Origin: Paraburkholderia phenazinium
Lineage (GTDB): Bacteria > Pseudomonadota > Gammaproteobacteria > Burkholderiales > Burkholderiaceae
Length of the DNA stretch: 64,000 bases
Reading direction: 5' to 3'
Assembly: GCF_900100735.1 (NCBI RefSeq)
Contig: NZ_FNCJ01000001.1
Location: forward strand, 496,001 to 560,000
The notes beneath the pieces were generated by a model. The model did no database searches. It was not told the origin of the DNA and saw only the letters and a list, made by a program, of their open reading frames with translations. Made by a program: the position numbers and the translations under genes. Shown piece after piece: positions 47,022-55,883 of this stretch (the stretch's first letter is position 1; every line of letters begins with the position of its first letter).

Positions 47022-50000
47022 TCAACCGCGGACCAGACTTAGATTGAGCGGTGCAGGAGCGGGAGCAGGGGCAGGGGCAGGAGCCGCTGCGACGTCAGCC
47101 ACCGACACCTCGAACGACTCCGCCGGCAGACCCTCGCACCAGCGCCGCCACATGGTGCGCAGCGCGCTCGCCACGCTCACGGCGATCACCTCCGGGCGGA
47201 ACACCGGCGACTGCTGGCAACGCTCGCGCATGCCGGCGCGCAGCGCGGCCAGCGCCGTCAGATCGCTGGAGAGCTCGACCCCCTTGCGGACGAAGTCGTC
47301 CTTGTCCTGCGCCACGAACGCTTGCAGACCGACGTGCGACATCGCTGTCAGGCCACTGCGCCCCGGCACCGTCTGACCCGGCAGCGTCAGGGTGGGCACA
47401 CCCATCCACAGCGAATGCAGGGCGGTGGTGAGGCCGGAGAACGGGAAGCTGTCGAGACAGAAGTCCACCCGGTGATGCTGCTGCAGATAAACCGGCACGC
47501 TCGAGCGCGGCATGAAGTCGAGCCGCTCGCGAGCGATGCCTTCCTCGCTGAACCAATCGGCCAGCTTGCCGACACCGCCGTCGCGCGGCATTGCGCCGAT
47601 CACCATGCGGGAGTTCGGCACTTCGCGCAGCAGACGCGACCACAGGGCGATCACGTCGCGGCGCAGCTTGTCCATCCGGTTGAAACTGCCGAAGGTGATA
47701 TAGCCGTTGTGCAGCGCCGGCAGGCCGTTGACCGGCGGGCATAGCTTGTCGGCGAGGAACGGCGCGACCGCCGGCAGATAGGCGATCTTTTCGGTGAACT
47801 GGTTGCGGAACTGCTCGGACGGCACCCAGAACGGGTCGGCAAGGAAGTAGTCGACGGAGTCGAGTCCGGTCGTGCCGGGATAGCCGATCCACGTGGCCTG
47901 CACCGGCGCCGGTTTGCGGGCGAGCGTGAGCAGGCGGTTGTACGCGGTGTGGCCGGCCAGATCGATCAGGATGTCGATGCCGTCGGTGCTGATCATCTCG
48001 GCGATCGTCGCGTCGGGCAGACCTACGACATTGGTCCAGTGACCGAACAGCTCGCGCAGGCGCTGGCTCATCGAATCGTCGAGGTAGGTGTTCGAATACG
48101 CGTGCAACGACAGATTCGGGTCGAGCGACAGGTGCATCAGCACCGGTTCGAGGAAGCTCGCCACCGCGTGGCGGCAGAAGTCCCCGGAAATGAAGCCGAT
48201 CCGCAGTTTGCGCTCCGGGTCGCGGCGGTTGATGTGCTGCGGCCACTGCGGCTTGAGCGGCGCTTCGAAGCGTTCGGCAAAACGGCGATGCTCGGCGAAC
48301 AGTTCGGCCGGTGCGATGTCCTCGTTGTGCGTCATGCAGAACACGAGGTTGTTGTACGCCATCTCGAAGTTGGGATCGAGTTCGAGGGCATGCCGGAACA
48401 TCGCGTTGGCTTCGTCGAGCCGCCCCTGCTGCATCAGCGTGACGCCGAGCGTGCAGGGGGTGAAGGAGGACTTGGGGTCGAGCTCGATCGAACGGCGTGC
48501 GCACTGTTCGGCCTCGTCGAGCCGGCCGGTCGCCTGCAGGACGATGCCGAGAATCCGCAAGCCTTCCGGGCGGTCGGGGCTCAGTTCGAGCAGGCGCCGG
48601 CAGGCGATTTCGGCGGGCTCGTGGCGTCCCTTGGACTCGAGGATGCTGGCCGCGATCTGCAGGATATCGAGGTCGTCCGGCCAGATGCTGTGGGCCTTCG
48701 GCAGATGCTCGAAGGCTTCGTCGTAGCGTGCGAGCCGGTGCAGCGCGACGACCAGCACCTTCCAGCCGAAACCGTGCTCGGGATAGCGTTGCGCCATCTC
48801 GCGGGCGCCGGCGACCGCTTCCTCGACACGACCGGTGTTGAACAGGCCGCCGAGTTCGTTGATTTCATTCTGGGTCGGCATCGCCGGGCCGGCGCCGCGC
48901 GGCGGTGTTTTGGCGGCCGGCGCGCTGGACTTGCCCGAATTGCTGGACTTGCCGGACTTGGCCGATTTACCCGGCTTGCCTGGGGTGTCGGCGCTGGTCT
49001 GCTCGGCCGGCTTGTCCTGCTGAGCCGGGGCGGTTGCAGGCAGCGCCGCAGGCACGGCTGCGGGCGTGGCGGCAGGGGCTGCCGCTGGAGCCACAGAGAC
49101 TGCCGCTGCCGCCGAAGCCGCGGAGGCCACCGCCGCGGCGTTCGCCGCAGCCAGTTCGGTGCGCGACAGCTTGTTGGTCGGCTGGGTGGAGACCACCGTC
49201 ATGATGCCGATCAGCTTGTCGATGGCGGGGCCGGCGAGGCCGCGCTGCTGGGCCATTTCGAGGGCGATCCACGCCGCTTTCAGCTGGTTGGCCTGCAGCA
49301 GCCCATCGATGTAGTTGGCCCAGTACTGCAACTGGTTGGGATCGCCGCCGATCGCGCGCTCGAGGTACGGAATCGCCGCCTCGGGCTGCAGCAGCCGGAT
49401 ACCGATCACGCCCAGCTTATGGTTGGCGGCGGGATGATCCGGATACAGCTCGAGCACCGCCTGAAAGCGCTTGCCGGCCTCCTGGTACTCGCCGCGGCCG
49501 TCCAGTTCGAGCCCAGCCTGCATGGCGCGGGCTGCGCCCAGATGGCGGCCCAGTTCGGCATCGTGGGGCGCCAGCGCGACGGCCTTTTCGAGCGGCGCCA
49601 GCGCACCGGCCAGGTCGCCACGGCGCAGATAGGCGTGGGCGAGGGTCTTCCACGCGTAGCCGTTGTCGGGGAAGGTCGCGAGCATCTGCCGCGCGAGCGC
49701 TTCGGCGCCGTCGTGCAGGCCCTTGTCCGAGAGCGTTTCGAGGGTGGCGACGAATTCCTTCGCGAGATTCGCCATCTGGTCGGGCGTCGGCGCTTCTTCC
49801 ACCACTGGCGCGGTGTCGCCCGCCACCAGCGGCGGCAGGCTGAGACCCTGCAGCCCGGCTTGCGCGCGCACGCGCTGCGCTTCGTCCGGCTGTCCGCTCA
49901 TGACGAGCGCCTCGGCGTACACCGACCAGTATTGCGCCCGCTCCGGCGCCGCCGTCACGGCGGTCTTGAGAAACGGCAGGCCGGCGGCCGGTTGCTTCAT

Positions 50001-50147
50001 CTGCAGCGAGAGAATCCCGAGATTGTGATTGGCGTCGGGGTGATCCGGATCGGCCAGCAGGATGTTGCGGTAGAGCTGCTCCGCTTCCGGAAAACGCTGT
50101 GCCTGGTGATGGCTGACAGCCTGTTGCAGGTCGGCGTCGGTAGTCAT
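47022..50147 (-). CDS. TPR-containing GT41 protein O-glycosyltransferase
   Basis: This 1041-residue protein has a first block of tetratricopeptide repeats (1-330). A low-complexity linker rich in Ala, Pro, Lys and Ser follows (about 335-425), then a second TPR block (430-600) and a GT41 domain (about 640-1020) like eukaryotic O-GlcNAc transferase and SPINDLY. Motifs include I-G-F-I-S-G-D-F-C-R-H-A-V, D-L-A-G-H-T-A-Y-N-R and T-L-P-G-Q-T-V-P-G-R-S-G. The tail is a Pro-Ala repeat before L-N-L-S-L-V. Such proteins glycosylate flagellin in several Gram-negative bacteria. The gene lies next to fliT-fliD-fliC on the same strand, with a terminator between. Confidence 0.92.
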   Translation of the reverse strand: MTTDADLQQAVSHHQAQRFPEAEQLYRNILLADPDHPDANHNLGILSLQMKQPAAGLPFLKTAVTAAPERAQYWSVYAEALVMSGQPDEAQRVRAQAGLQGLSLPPLVAGDTAPVVEEAPTPDQMANLAKEFVATLETLSDKGLHDGAEALARQMLATFPDNGYAWKTLAHAYLRRGDLAGALAPLEKAVALAPHDAELGRHLGAARAMQAGLELDGRGEYQEAGKRFQAVLELYPDHPAANHKLGVIGIRLLQPEAAIPYLERAIGGDPNQLQYWANYIDGLLQANQLKAAWIALEMAQQRGLAGPAIDKLIGIMTVVSTQPTNKLSRTELAAANAAAVASAASAAAAVSVAPAAAPAATPAAVPAALPATAPAQQDKPAEQTSADTPGKPGKSAKSGKSSNSGKSSAPAAKTPPRGAGPAMPTQNEINELGGLFNTGRVEEAVAGAREMAQRYPEHGFGWKVLVVALHRLARYDEAFEHLPKAHSIWPDDLDILQIAASILESKGRHEPAEIACRRLLELSPDRPEGLRILGIVLQATGRLDEAEQCARRSIELDPKSSFTPCTLGVTLMQQGRLDEANAMFRHALELDPNFEMAYNNLVFCMTHNEDIAPAELFAEHRRFAERFEAPLKPQWPQHINRRDPERKLRIGFISGDFCRHAVASFLEPVLMHLSLDPNLSLHAYSNTYLDDSMSQRLRELFGHWTNVVGLPDATIAEMISTDGIDILIDLAGHTAYNRLLTLARKPAPVQATWIGYPGTTGLDSVDYFLADPFWVPSEQFRNQFTEKIAYLPAVAPFLADKLCPPVNGLPALHNGYITFGSFNRMDKLRRDVIALWSRLLREVPNSRMVIGAMPRDGGVGKLADWFSEEGIARERLDFMPRSSVPVYLQQHHRVDFCLDSFPFSGLTTALHSLWMGVPTLTLPGQTVPGRSGLTAMSHVGLQAFVAQDKDDFVRKGVELSSDLTALAALRAGMRERCQQSPVFRPEVIAVSVASALRTMWRRWCEGLPAESFEVSVADVAAAPAPAPAPAPAPLNLSLVRG

Positions 50148-50353
50148 GAATTCCCTTGAGTGCTTGGACGAAGAGCGATGACGCGCGAACCGGGCCGCGC
50201 GCCTGCTGGGCGCGCCGGGCCGAAACGGGGACGCACTGTGCTTCGAATAGTCTAGCGAGTCGTGCGGTGGGCGATTCGGCGAGTAAAGGCCGGATTCCCG
50301 TGCTGTTCGCCCGTCGGGAGGGGGAGGGCGTCCGGCGTGGATAAAAACGCGGA

Positions 50354-50380
50354 CAAAAAAACGCCCGCAAAAGCGGGCGG
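50354..50380 (-). terminator. Intrinsic terminator of the fliD-fliT unit
   Basis: On the minus strand the stem CGCCCGC / GCGGGCG with loop TTTT is followed by seven T residues. It lies about 90 bp after the fliT stop and before the GT41 gene. Confidence 0.85.
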
Positions 50381-50465
50381 AGTCGAACGAGCACGCCTCT
50401 ACTTCGGCGCGTTATTTTTGTGTAAACCGGTGTGCGGCTTGCCTGCGGCGGCAAGCCGGGTACGT

Positions 50466-50801
50466 TTAGAGCAGCGCGACGCGGTGGTATTGACCGGCCG
50501 CCCGGGTGCGGTCCATCGCGGCGCGATATTCCGTTTCCAGTTCGGCCTGCGAGCGCTGCGCTTGCTCGACGGTCGCGCTGTCGACGGACTGAATGTAGCG
50601 AATCATCTCGAGCGCGACGGGTTCCTGCTCCGCCGCAATCGACATCAGCAGCGGCGAGCGCTCATCGACGAGCTCCGCAGCGCGCTGCCAGTCGGCGAGG
50701 CCGGCAGCGTGTTCGATGGCCTTCGTCAGCTCGTACACCTGCTTGACGAGTTGAGTCTGATTGATTGCGTCGCGTTCTTCAGTCATGTTCCGCGTTTCCA
50801 T
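50466..50801 (-). CDS. fliT: Flagellar chaperone FliT
   Basis: This 111-residue mostly helical protein starts at ATG 50801, whose A is the last base of the fliD stop (TGATG), so translation is coupled to fliD. It begins M-E-T-R-N-M-T-E-E-R-D, with the V-x-x-V-Y-E-L-T-K helix typical of FliT. FliT binds FliD as an export chaperone and in enteric bacteria also inhibits FlhDC. A second Met six codons in is an alternative start. Confidence 0.82.
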   Translation of the reverse strand: METRNMTEERDAINQTQLVKQVYELTKAIEHAAGLADWQRAAELVDERSPLLMSIAAEQEPVALEMIRYIQSVDSATVEQAQRSQAELETEYRAAMDRTRAAGQYHRVALL

Positions 50802-52345
50802 CAAGATGAATTCTTAGCCAGAGCACCTGCGCTATCGGCGCCGCCGAACAGTTGCGTCAGATACTGCGAGTTGCTGTTGGTGGTCGCCATCAGCGTATTC
50901 AGCGCCGTGAACTCCGCGCTGTACTGCGAGGTCAGTTGCTGTGTGTAGGTGGTCAGCGCGTTCGACTGGGTCGTCACGCTTTGCAGGTCCGTCGTCAACT
51001 GATCGGTGCGGATATCGATGATACCGCCGGTCTGCGTGAACGCGCTGATGCTGGTGTTCAGTTGCGCTGCAACGCCGTTGGTCGAATTGAACAGGGCGGC
51101 GACCTGGGTCGGGTTGCTTTGCACCGCGCTGGTCAGGGTGGTCGTATTGACCGACAACTGGCCATTCGATTCCAGCGAGATACCGAGCGAGGAGAGGGTT
51201 GCGGTCACGCCGTCGTTGCTGACGCTGCCGCTCACGATGTTGCCGAGCGTGCTCTGGATCGTGTTGAGCATCGAGTCGCCGAGTAGCGGCCCGCCTTGCG
51301 AACCGGCTGCGGCGCTCGAATTGAACGACGACAGGTTGCCCATCGTGCTGACGACGGCGTTGTAATCGGACACGAAGGTCTCGATGTCGCTGACCTGGGT
51401 CGAGGTATCCGGCGCGATCGTCAGCGATTGCGTGGTGCCCACGGCGGCTGCCGACAGATTCATCGTTACGCCGGTCAGCACGGTGGTGACCGTGTTGCTC
51501 GCGCTGCTTGCGCTGGTGCCGTTCAGCGTGAACTGGGCGTTCTGGGCCGCCGTGCTCTGGCTCCATGCGATGCTGCCCGCCGACGTGATGGTCGACGCGC
51601 CGCTCGTGGTGGTGCCCTGCGCCGAGGTCACGCCGAGGCTCGACAGCCCCTGGTCGTTGGCGAGGTTGCTGACGTTGACGGTAATCGTGTTGGCCGCGCC
51701 CGTGGTGGTCGAGCTGAGCACCAGATGCTGTCCATCCGAGCCGTTGACCACGGTAGCCGAAAGGCCCGGGTTGCTGCTCGAGCTGTTGATGGCCGCAGCG
51801 ATATCGCTCAGCGTGTCGTTCGTCGACGTGACAGCGAGCTGCATCGACTTGCTGCCCACCGAGATCGTCAGGTTGCCGGTGCCGAGGCCGTTAGCTTGTG
51901 TCGAGGTGAACGCGCCCGAGGAAATGCTCTGCGCTTGTGCGATTTGCGTCACATCGACGGAGTACGAACCCGCCACGGCGCCAGTTGCGGCGCTGGCGGT
52001 GAGGCCGCTGCCGCCTGCGGTCGCGGTAAAGGTGGACTGCAGCGTGCCGTTGAAAAGCGGCGCGAGTCCGACCTGCAGCGACGACAGCGAAGCCGAGAGC
52101 GAGCCGATCGCGGAAATCTGGGTATTGTCGTTGGTCGCTTCAGTGGTCAACGCGGCAGTTTGACCAGCGACCTTGGAGTTGACGAGCGCCGTCACGATGG
52201 ACTGGACGTCCAGCGTCGAGTTGCCTGTCGAGCCGCTGATCAGCGACTGTCCTGCCTCTTGCAACGCTGACTGCGCTGCGGCTTCGGCGGCGGCTGCGGC
52301 TGCCGACGAGGAGAGGGAAGACGTGGTACCGGAAATCGTTGACAT
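50801..52345 (-). CDS. fliD: Flagellar filament cap protein FliD
   Basis: This 514-residue protein starts at ATG 52345 behind GGAG. The N-terminal domain has I-V-T-A-L-V-N-S-K, and the C-terminal coiled region has T-D-L-Q-S-V-T-T-Q-S-N-A-L as in flagellar hook-associated protein 2. It is extremely rich in Ser, Thr, Ala and Gly, like the flagellin, so it could also be glycosylated. It lies about 160 bp below the flagellin gene. Confidence 0.93.
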   Translation of the reverse strand: MSTISGTTSSLSSSAAAAAAEAAAQSALQEAGQSLISGSTGNSTLDVQSIVTALVNSKVAGQTAALTTEATNDNTQISAIGSLSASLSSLQVGLAPLFNGTLQSTFTATAGGSGLTASAATGAVAGSYSVDVTQIAQAQSISSGAFTSTQANGLGTGNLTISVGSKSMQLAVTSTNDTLSDIAAAINSSSSNPGLSATVVNGSDGQHLVLSSTTTGAANTITVNVSNLANDQGLSSLGVTSAQGTTTSGASTITSAGSIAWSQSTAAQNAQFTLNGTSASSASNTVTTVLTGVTMNLSAAAVGTTQSLTIAPDTSTQVSDIETFVSDYNAVVSTMGNLSSFNSSAAAGSQGGPLLGDSMLNTIQSTLGNIVSGSVSNDGVTATLSSLGISLESNGQLSVNTTTLTSAVQSNPTQVAALFNSTNGVAAQLNTSISAFTQTGGIIDIRTDQLTTDLQSVTTQSNALTTYTQQLTSQYSAEFTALNTLMATTNSNSQYLTQLFGGADSAGALAKNSS

Positions 52346-52446
52346 GAAAAACTCCACACGGGGTCGCGACCGGGCGACAGGTGTCTTCGTTAGGGGCTGC
52401 TGTGCAATGCACTACGGGAGGACGAGCCTCCCGGTAATTCTTTAGT

Positions 52447-52488
52447 GCGCGGATGAGCTGTTCGCGCTGCCTGTGGGCTCATCCGCGC
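52447..52488 (-). terminator. Hairpin between fliC and fliD
   Basis: A 12-bp perfect stem, GCGCGGATGAGC / GCTCATCCGCGC with an 18-base loop, lies 18 bp past the fliC stop. A second hairpin, CGGGAGG / CCTCCCG, lies at 52415-52433. The T tract is short, so these may partly terminate or stabilise the flagellin mRNA. Confidence 0.6.
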
Positions 52489-52506
52489 TTAGGGCCGAAC
52501 TCTAAC

Positions 52507-53958
52507 TTATTGCAGCAGCTTCAGAACTTGCTGCGGTTGCGAGTTAGCTTGAGCCAGCACCGAGATACCAGCTTGTTGCAGCACTTGCGCCTTGCTCAGG
52601 TTAGCGGTTTCTTGTGCGAAGTCCGCGTCCGTGATTTGCGATTGTGCGCTCGACAGGTCGGTCGACTCAGCTTGCTGCGACGTTGCGATGCTCGTCAGAC
52701 GGTTTTGTGCGGCGCCCAGCGTTGCCTGGATGTTGCTGATCGTTGCGAGTGCGTTGTCGATCGTTTCCATCGCCAGGTTTGCACCAGCCGTCGTGCTCAC
52801 GTTCACGTTCGCCACCGAAGTCGGAACGTTGTTCGTGTTGACGCTCGACAGAACCGAAGTCGAAGGCTGAGCTGCGGTCGTTGCACCGATCGTCGTCTGT
52901 GCGCCGTTGAACGCGGAGATACCAGCCGACGAGCTCGTGAACAGGTTGGTTGCAGCCGTCGTCGACAGCTGGTTACCGTTCTGGTCGACGTATTCGAAGC
53001 CGCCCGTGCCGTTCGATTCAACCGTGATCGAGGTGATCGCGTTCGGCGTACCTGCCGTAGCGGCCGAGCCGTTGGTCGAATTCAGGTTCAGGCCCGACAG
53101 CACGCCGAGAACCGTACCTGCCGATGCTGCCGAACCGCCACCCGTGCTGAACTGCGCGTTGATCGAGGTCAGTTCGTTCGATTCCAGCAGGCCGTTGCCT
53201 GCGCCCGATGCCAGCGAGATCGTCGAGATGCCGCTTGCGGAACCGGCAACCGAGAACAGGGCGCTGGTAGCCGTCGTCGACAGAGCCTGGTTGTTCTGGT
53301 CGGTGAAGATGAAGCCGCCCGTACCGTTCGACAGGATGTTGATCTGGGTGATCGCGCCTGCGCCGCCCGACGAGTTCGCCGAACCGTTCGCGTTCAGGTC
53401 GAGACCCGTGATCGAACCGAGCGTGTTGCCTGCTTGCACCGGGCCGCTGCCCAACGAAGCTGCCGACACGCCTTGGCTCAGGTTCAGGCTGATCGTCTGA
53501 CCGACGTTCGAGCCAACTTGAACCGTAACCAGGCCAGCCGAACCGTTCAGCAGGTTGATACCGTTGTACGTGGTTTGCGATGCCAGGCGGTTCACTTCAG
53601 CGACTTGCTGAGCAACTTCCTGTTGCAGTGCTGCCTGGTTGCTTGCGGACAGCGAACCGCCCGCGGCTTCGTTCGCCAGCGAACGGATGGTTTGCAGCGA
53701 TTGCGTGATTTGCGACAGACCCGTGCTGGCCGTCTGCACCATCGACACGCCGTCGTTTGCGTTCGACACGCCTTGGTTCAGGCCGTTGATGGCCGTTTGC
53801 AGCGTGGTCGAAATTGCCAGGCCTGCTGCGTCGTCAGCCGCGCTGTTGATGCGCTTGCCCGAGGACAGACGGGTAATAGCTTGCGAGAGTGCGTTGCCGG
53901 AACTGTTCAGGTTTTCCTGAGCGGTCAGCGACGAGATATTACTGTTGATGCTGAGCAT
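52507..53958 (-). CDS. fliC: Flagellin
   Basis: This 483-residue filament protein starts at ATG 53958 behind GGGAG; longer readings are noise. The conserved N-terminal D0/D1 region (M-L-S-I-N-S-N-I-S-S, L-S-S-G-K-R-I-N-S-A, D-D-A-A-G-L) and the C-terminal one (ending Q-V-L-K-L-L-Q) flank a surface domain of about 200 residues. That domain contains two homologous units (178-235 and 282-340), both with S-N-G-T-G-G-F and L-S-T-T-A. Ser/Thr richness in the exposed part fits O-glycosylation by the neighbouring GT41 enzyme. Confidence 0.97.
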   Translation of the reverse strand: MLSINSNISSLTAQENLNSSGNALSQAITRLSSGKRINSAADDAAGLAISTTLQTAINGLNQGVSNANDGVSMVQTASTGLSQITQSLQTIRSLANEAAGGSLSASNQAALQQEVAQQVAEVNRLASQTTYNGINLLNGSAGLVTVQVGSNVGQTISLNLSQGVSAASLGSGPVQAGNTLGSITGLDLNANGSANSSGGAGAITQINILSNGTGGFIFTDQNNQALSTTATSALFSVAGSASGISTISLASGAGNGLLESNELTSINAQFSTGGGSAASAGTVLGVLSGLNLNSTNGSAATAGTPNAITSITVESNGTGGFEYVDQNGNQLSTTAATNLFTSSSAGISAFNGAQTTIGATTAAQPSTSVLSSVNTNNVPTSVANVNVSTTAGANLAMETIDNALATISNIQATLGAAQNRLTSIATSQQAESTDLSSAQSQITDADFAQETANLSKAQVLQQAGISVLAQANSQPQQVLKLLQ

Positions 53959-54047
53959 GAAAATCTCCCAAGAGGCTGTTGCCCTAAAGTTACTGCCACG
54001 TTGACATGGGCGGAGCACTCGTTCTTTGCTGGCCGCCTCTGAGCAGG

Positions 54048-54074
54048 ATGTCGGCGCAGGAAAAAAAAACTTGA
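54048..54074 (-). promoter_or_regulatory. Sigma-28 (FliA) promoter of fliC
   Basis: On the minus strand TCAAGTTT (54074-54067) and GCCGACAT (54055-54048) are 11 bp apart, matching the class 3 flagellar consensus TAAAGTTT-N11-GCCGATAA. The distance to the fliC ATG is about 90 bp. A near-palindrome, CAATTGGGTCCGAATTG (54102-54086), lies 11 bp further upstream. Confidence 0.8.
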
Positions 54075-54238
54075 GGGACTTTGTGCAATTCGGACCCAAT
54101 TGTTTTACTGCGAATTACCGGGTTGGCTGCCCGAAAGGCGCCTTAAGCCGCCTGTTGGCCGAGTGCCGGGGTAGAACGCAGAGCTTGAAAAGTCGGCGTA
54201 TTCTTTTTGTCTCCGAACTCGAATTCCTTGGAGAAATC

Positions 54239-55192
54239 ATGCAAAGACGCAGGATTGGCAATTCGGAATTGCAGGTTGCGCCGCTCATGTTCGGCGGCAA
54301 TGTGTTTGGCTGGACCGCCGACGAGGCGACGTCGTTCTCGATCCTCGACGCGTTCGTCGATGCCGGTCTCAACTTCATCGATACCGCGGATGTCTACTCC
54401 GCCTGGGTGCCGGGCAACCAGGGCGGCGAGTCGGAAACCATTCTCGGCAAGTGGTTGCGGGCGAGCGGCAAGCGCGGGCAGATCGTGCTGGCGACCAAGG
54501 TGGCCAAGCATCCGCAGCGCAAGGGGCTGTCGGCCGGCAATATCCAGGCGGCAGTGGAAGATTCGCTGCGCCGTTTGCAAACCGATTACATCGACGTGTA
54601 TTTCTCGCATGAAGACGCGCTCGACACGCCGCTCGCCGAAACGCTCGGCGCCTATCAGCGCCTGATCGAGGTGGGCAAGGTGCGGGTGATCGGCGCCTCG
54701 AACTACAGCGGCGCGCGCATCCGTGAGGCGCTGGCGGTGTCGCGCCAGCACGGCTTGCCCGAGTACCAGATCGTTCAGCCCGAATACAATCTTTACGACC
54801 GCGAAGCCTATGAAACCGATCTCGAACCGGTGCTGCAGGCCGAGCATCTGAGCGCGGTGGTGTATTACAGCCTTGCAAGCGGCTTTCTATCAGGCAAGTA
54901 CCGTTCGGCGGCGGATCTGGCGAAGAGCGCACGCGGCAGCCGGGTCGAAAAGTACCTGAACGAGCGCGGCACGCGGATTCTCAAGGCGCTCGACACGGTC
55001 GCCGACCAGCACGGCAGCACGCCCGCCACCGTGGCGCTGGCGTGGCTGATCGCCCGCCCGAGCGTCACCGCACCGATTGCCAGCGCGACCTCGGTGGCGC
55101 AACTGGAGAGCCTCGCCGCGTCGGTCCACCTGATGCTGACCGGTGCCGACATGCGTCTGCTGGGTGACGCAAGTGCCTGGCGGAATGGCTAA
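54239..55192 (+). CDS. Aldo/keto reductase
   Basis: This 317-residue NADPH-dependent reductase starts at ATG 54239 behind TTGGAG. The catalytic tetrad segments are D-T-A-D-V-Y, K-V-A-K and F-S-H-E-D. It resembles YajO/general-stress aldo/keto reductases such as Gsp69 relatives. The substrate is unknown. It is divergent from fliC and upstream of rpsU, with no clear link to either. Confidence 0.9.
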   Translation: MQRRRIGNSELQVAPLMFGGNVFGWTADEATSFSILDAFVDAGLNFIDTADVYSAWVPGNQGGESETILGKWLRASGKRGQIVLATKVAKHPQRKGLSAGNIQAAVEDSLRRLQTDYIDVYFSHEDALDTPLAETLGAYQRLIEVGKVRVIGASNYSGARIREALAVSRQHGLPEYQIVQPEYNLYDREAYETDLEPVLQAEHLSAVVYYSLASGFLSGKYRSAADLAKSARGSRVEKYLNERGTRILKALDTVADQHGSTPATVALAWLIARPSVTAPIASATSVAQLESLAASVHLMLTGADMRLLGDASAWRNG

Positions 55193-55504
55193 AATGGTGG
55201 TAGGCACGGTTATTTCCTGATATCATCGGGAGTGAATTGAGATCTTTGCCTCGTTCGTCCACTTTCGGGTGGGCGAAACGGCAACAGACGCGGCGCTTGC
55301 AATGTGCGTCTGGCCGCGTTCAGCGGTGAACTCCCCACCTCTCTTTTCCGGCCTCCGTGGCCGCTTTGCCTCTCGTTTCGTTCATGGTTTCGTTTGCCTG
55401 TTATTGGCCATGTTGCGGAACGACCGGAGGGCCGGCGCGTGAGTGGCGTATAGACCTACCCCACCGCGCAATTACCCGTATCCAGCGATTTAGTTAGGAA
55501 TTAC
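55193..55504. other. Intergenic region before rpsU
   Basis: No credible gene is present. GGCCGGCGCG and a few short inverted repeats occur. It must hold the rpsU promoter, but I cannot name its boxes with confidence. Confidence 0.5.
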
Positions 55505-55717
55505 ATGACGACGATTCTTCTGAAGGAAAACGAGCCGTTCGAAGTGGCGATCCGCCGCTTTCGTCGCGCAATCGAAAAGAACGGCCTGATCGCAGAACTG
55601 CGTGAACGCCAATCGTACGAAAAGCCGACGACGGCTCGCAAGCGTAAGAAGGCTGCTGCTGTGAAGCGCCTGCACAAGCGCCTGCGCAGCCAGCAACTGC
55701 CGAAAAAGCTGCACTAA
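55505..55717 (+). CDS. rpsU: 30S ribosomal protein S21
   Basis: This 70-residue basic protein reads [13 protein letters not shown] and ends with the Lys/Arg-rich [12 protein letters not shown]21 binds the 30S subunit near the anti-Shine-Dalgarno and helps initiation. It stands alone, followed by a strong terminator, and is not in the usual rpsU-dnaG-rpoD arrangement, so it may be one of several S21 copies in the genome. Confidence 0.97.
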   Translation: MTTILLKENEPFEVAIRRFRRAIEKNGLIAELRERQSYEKPTTARKRKKAAAVKRLHKRLRSQQLPKKLH

Positions 55718-55739
55718 GCACGCTTTTCAAGCACAGCCG

Positions 55740-55780
55740 AACGGCGGTGTGAGCTTCGCAAGAAGCCACACCGCCGTTTT
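55740..55780 (+). terminator. Strong terminator after rpsU
   Basis: A 12-bp stem, AACGGCGGTGTG / CACACCGCCGTT, ends in TTTT and lies 22 bp past the stop. Confidence 0.88.
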
Positions 55781-55883
55781 GCATTCTGTGGGGAAAATTG
55801 GGGCGCTTTCAGGGAGCACCTTCAGGCAACACGGCGAGGCAACACGGTCAGGCAACGCCGCCAGCGGCGGTGAAGGGGCTCGA

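Noticed and set aside
47949..50159. 736-codon open frame opposite the GT41 gene
   Set aside because: It is antisense to a gene with clear TPR and GT41 motifs, is rich in Arg, Gln and His, and has no recognisable domain.
52453..54042. 529-codon Arg/Cys-rich frame opposite fliC
   Set aside because: It is a shadow of the flagellin gene; its composition is abnormal for a protein.
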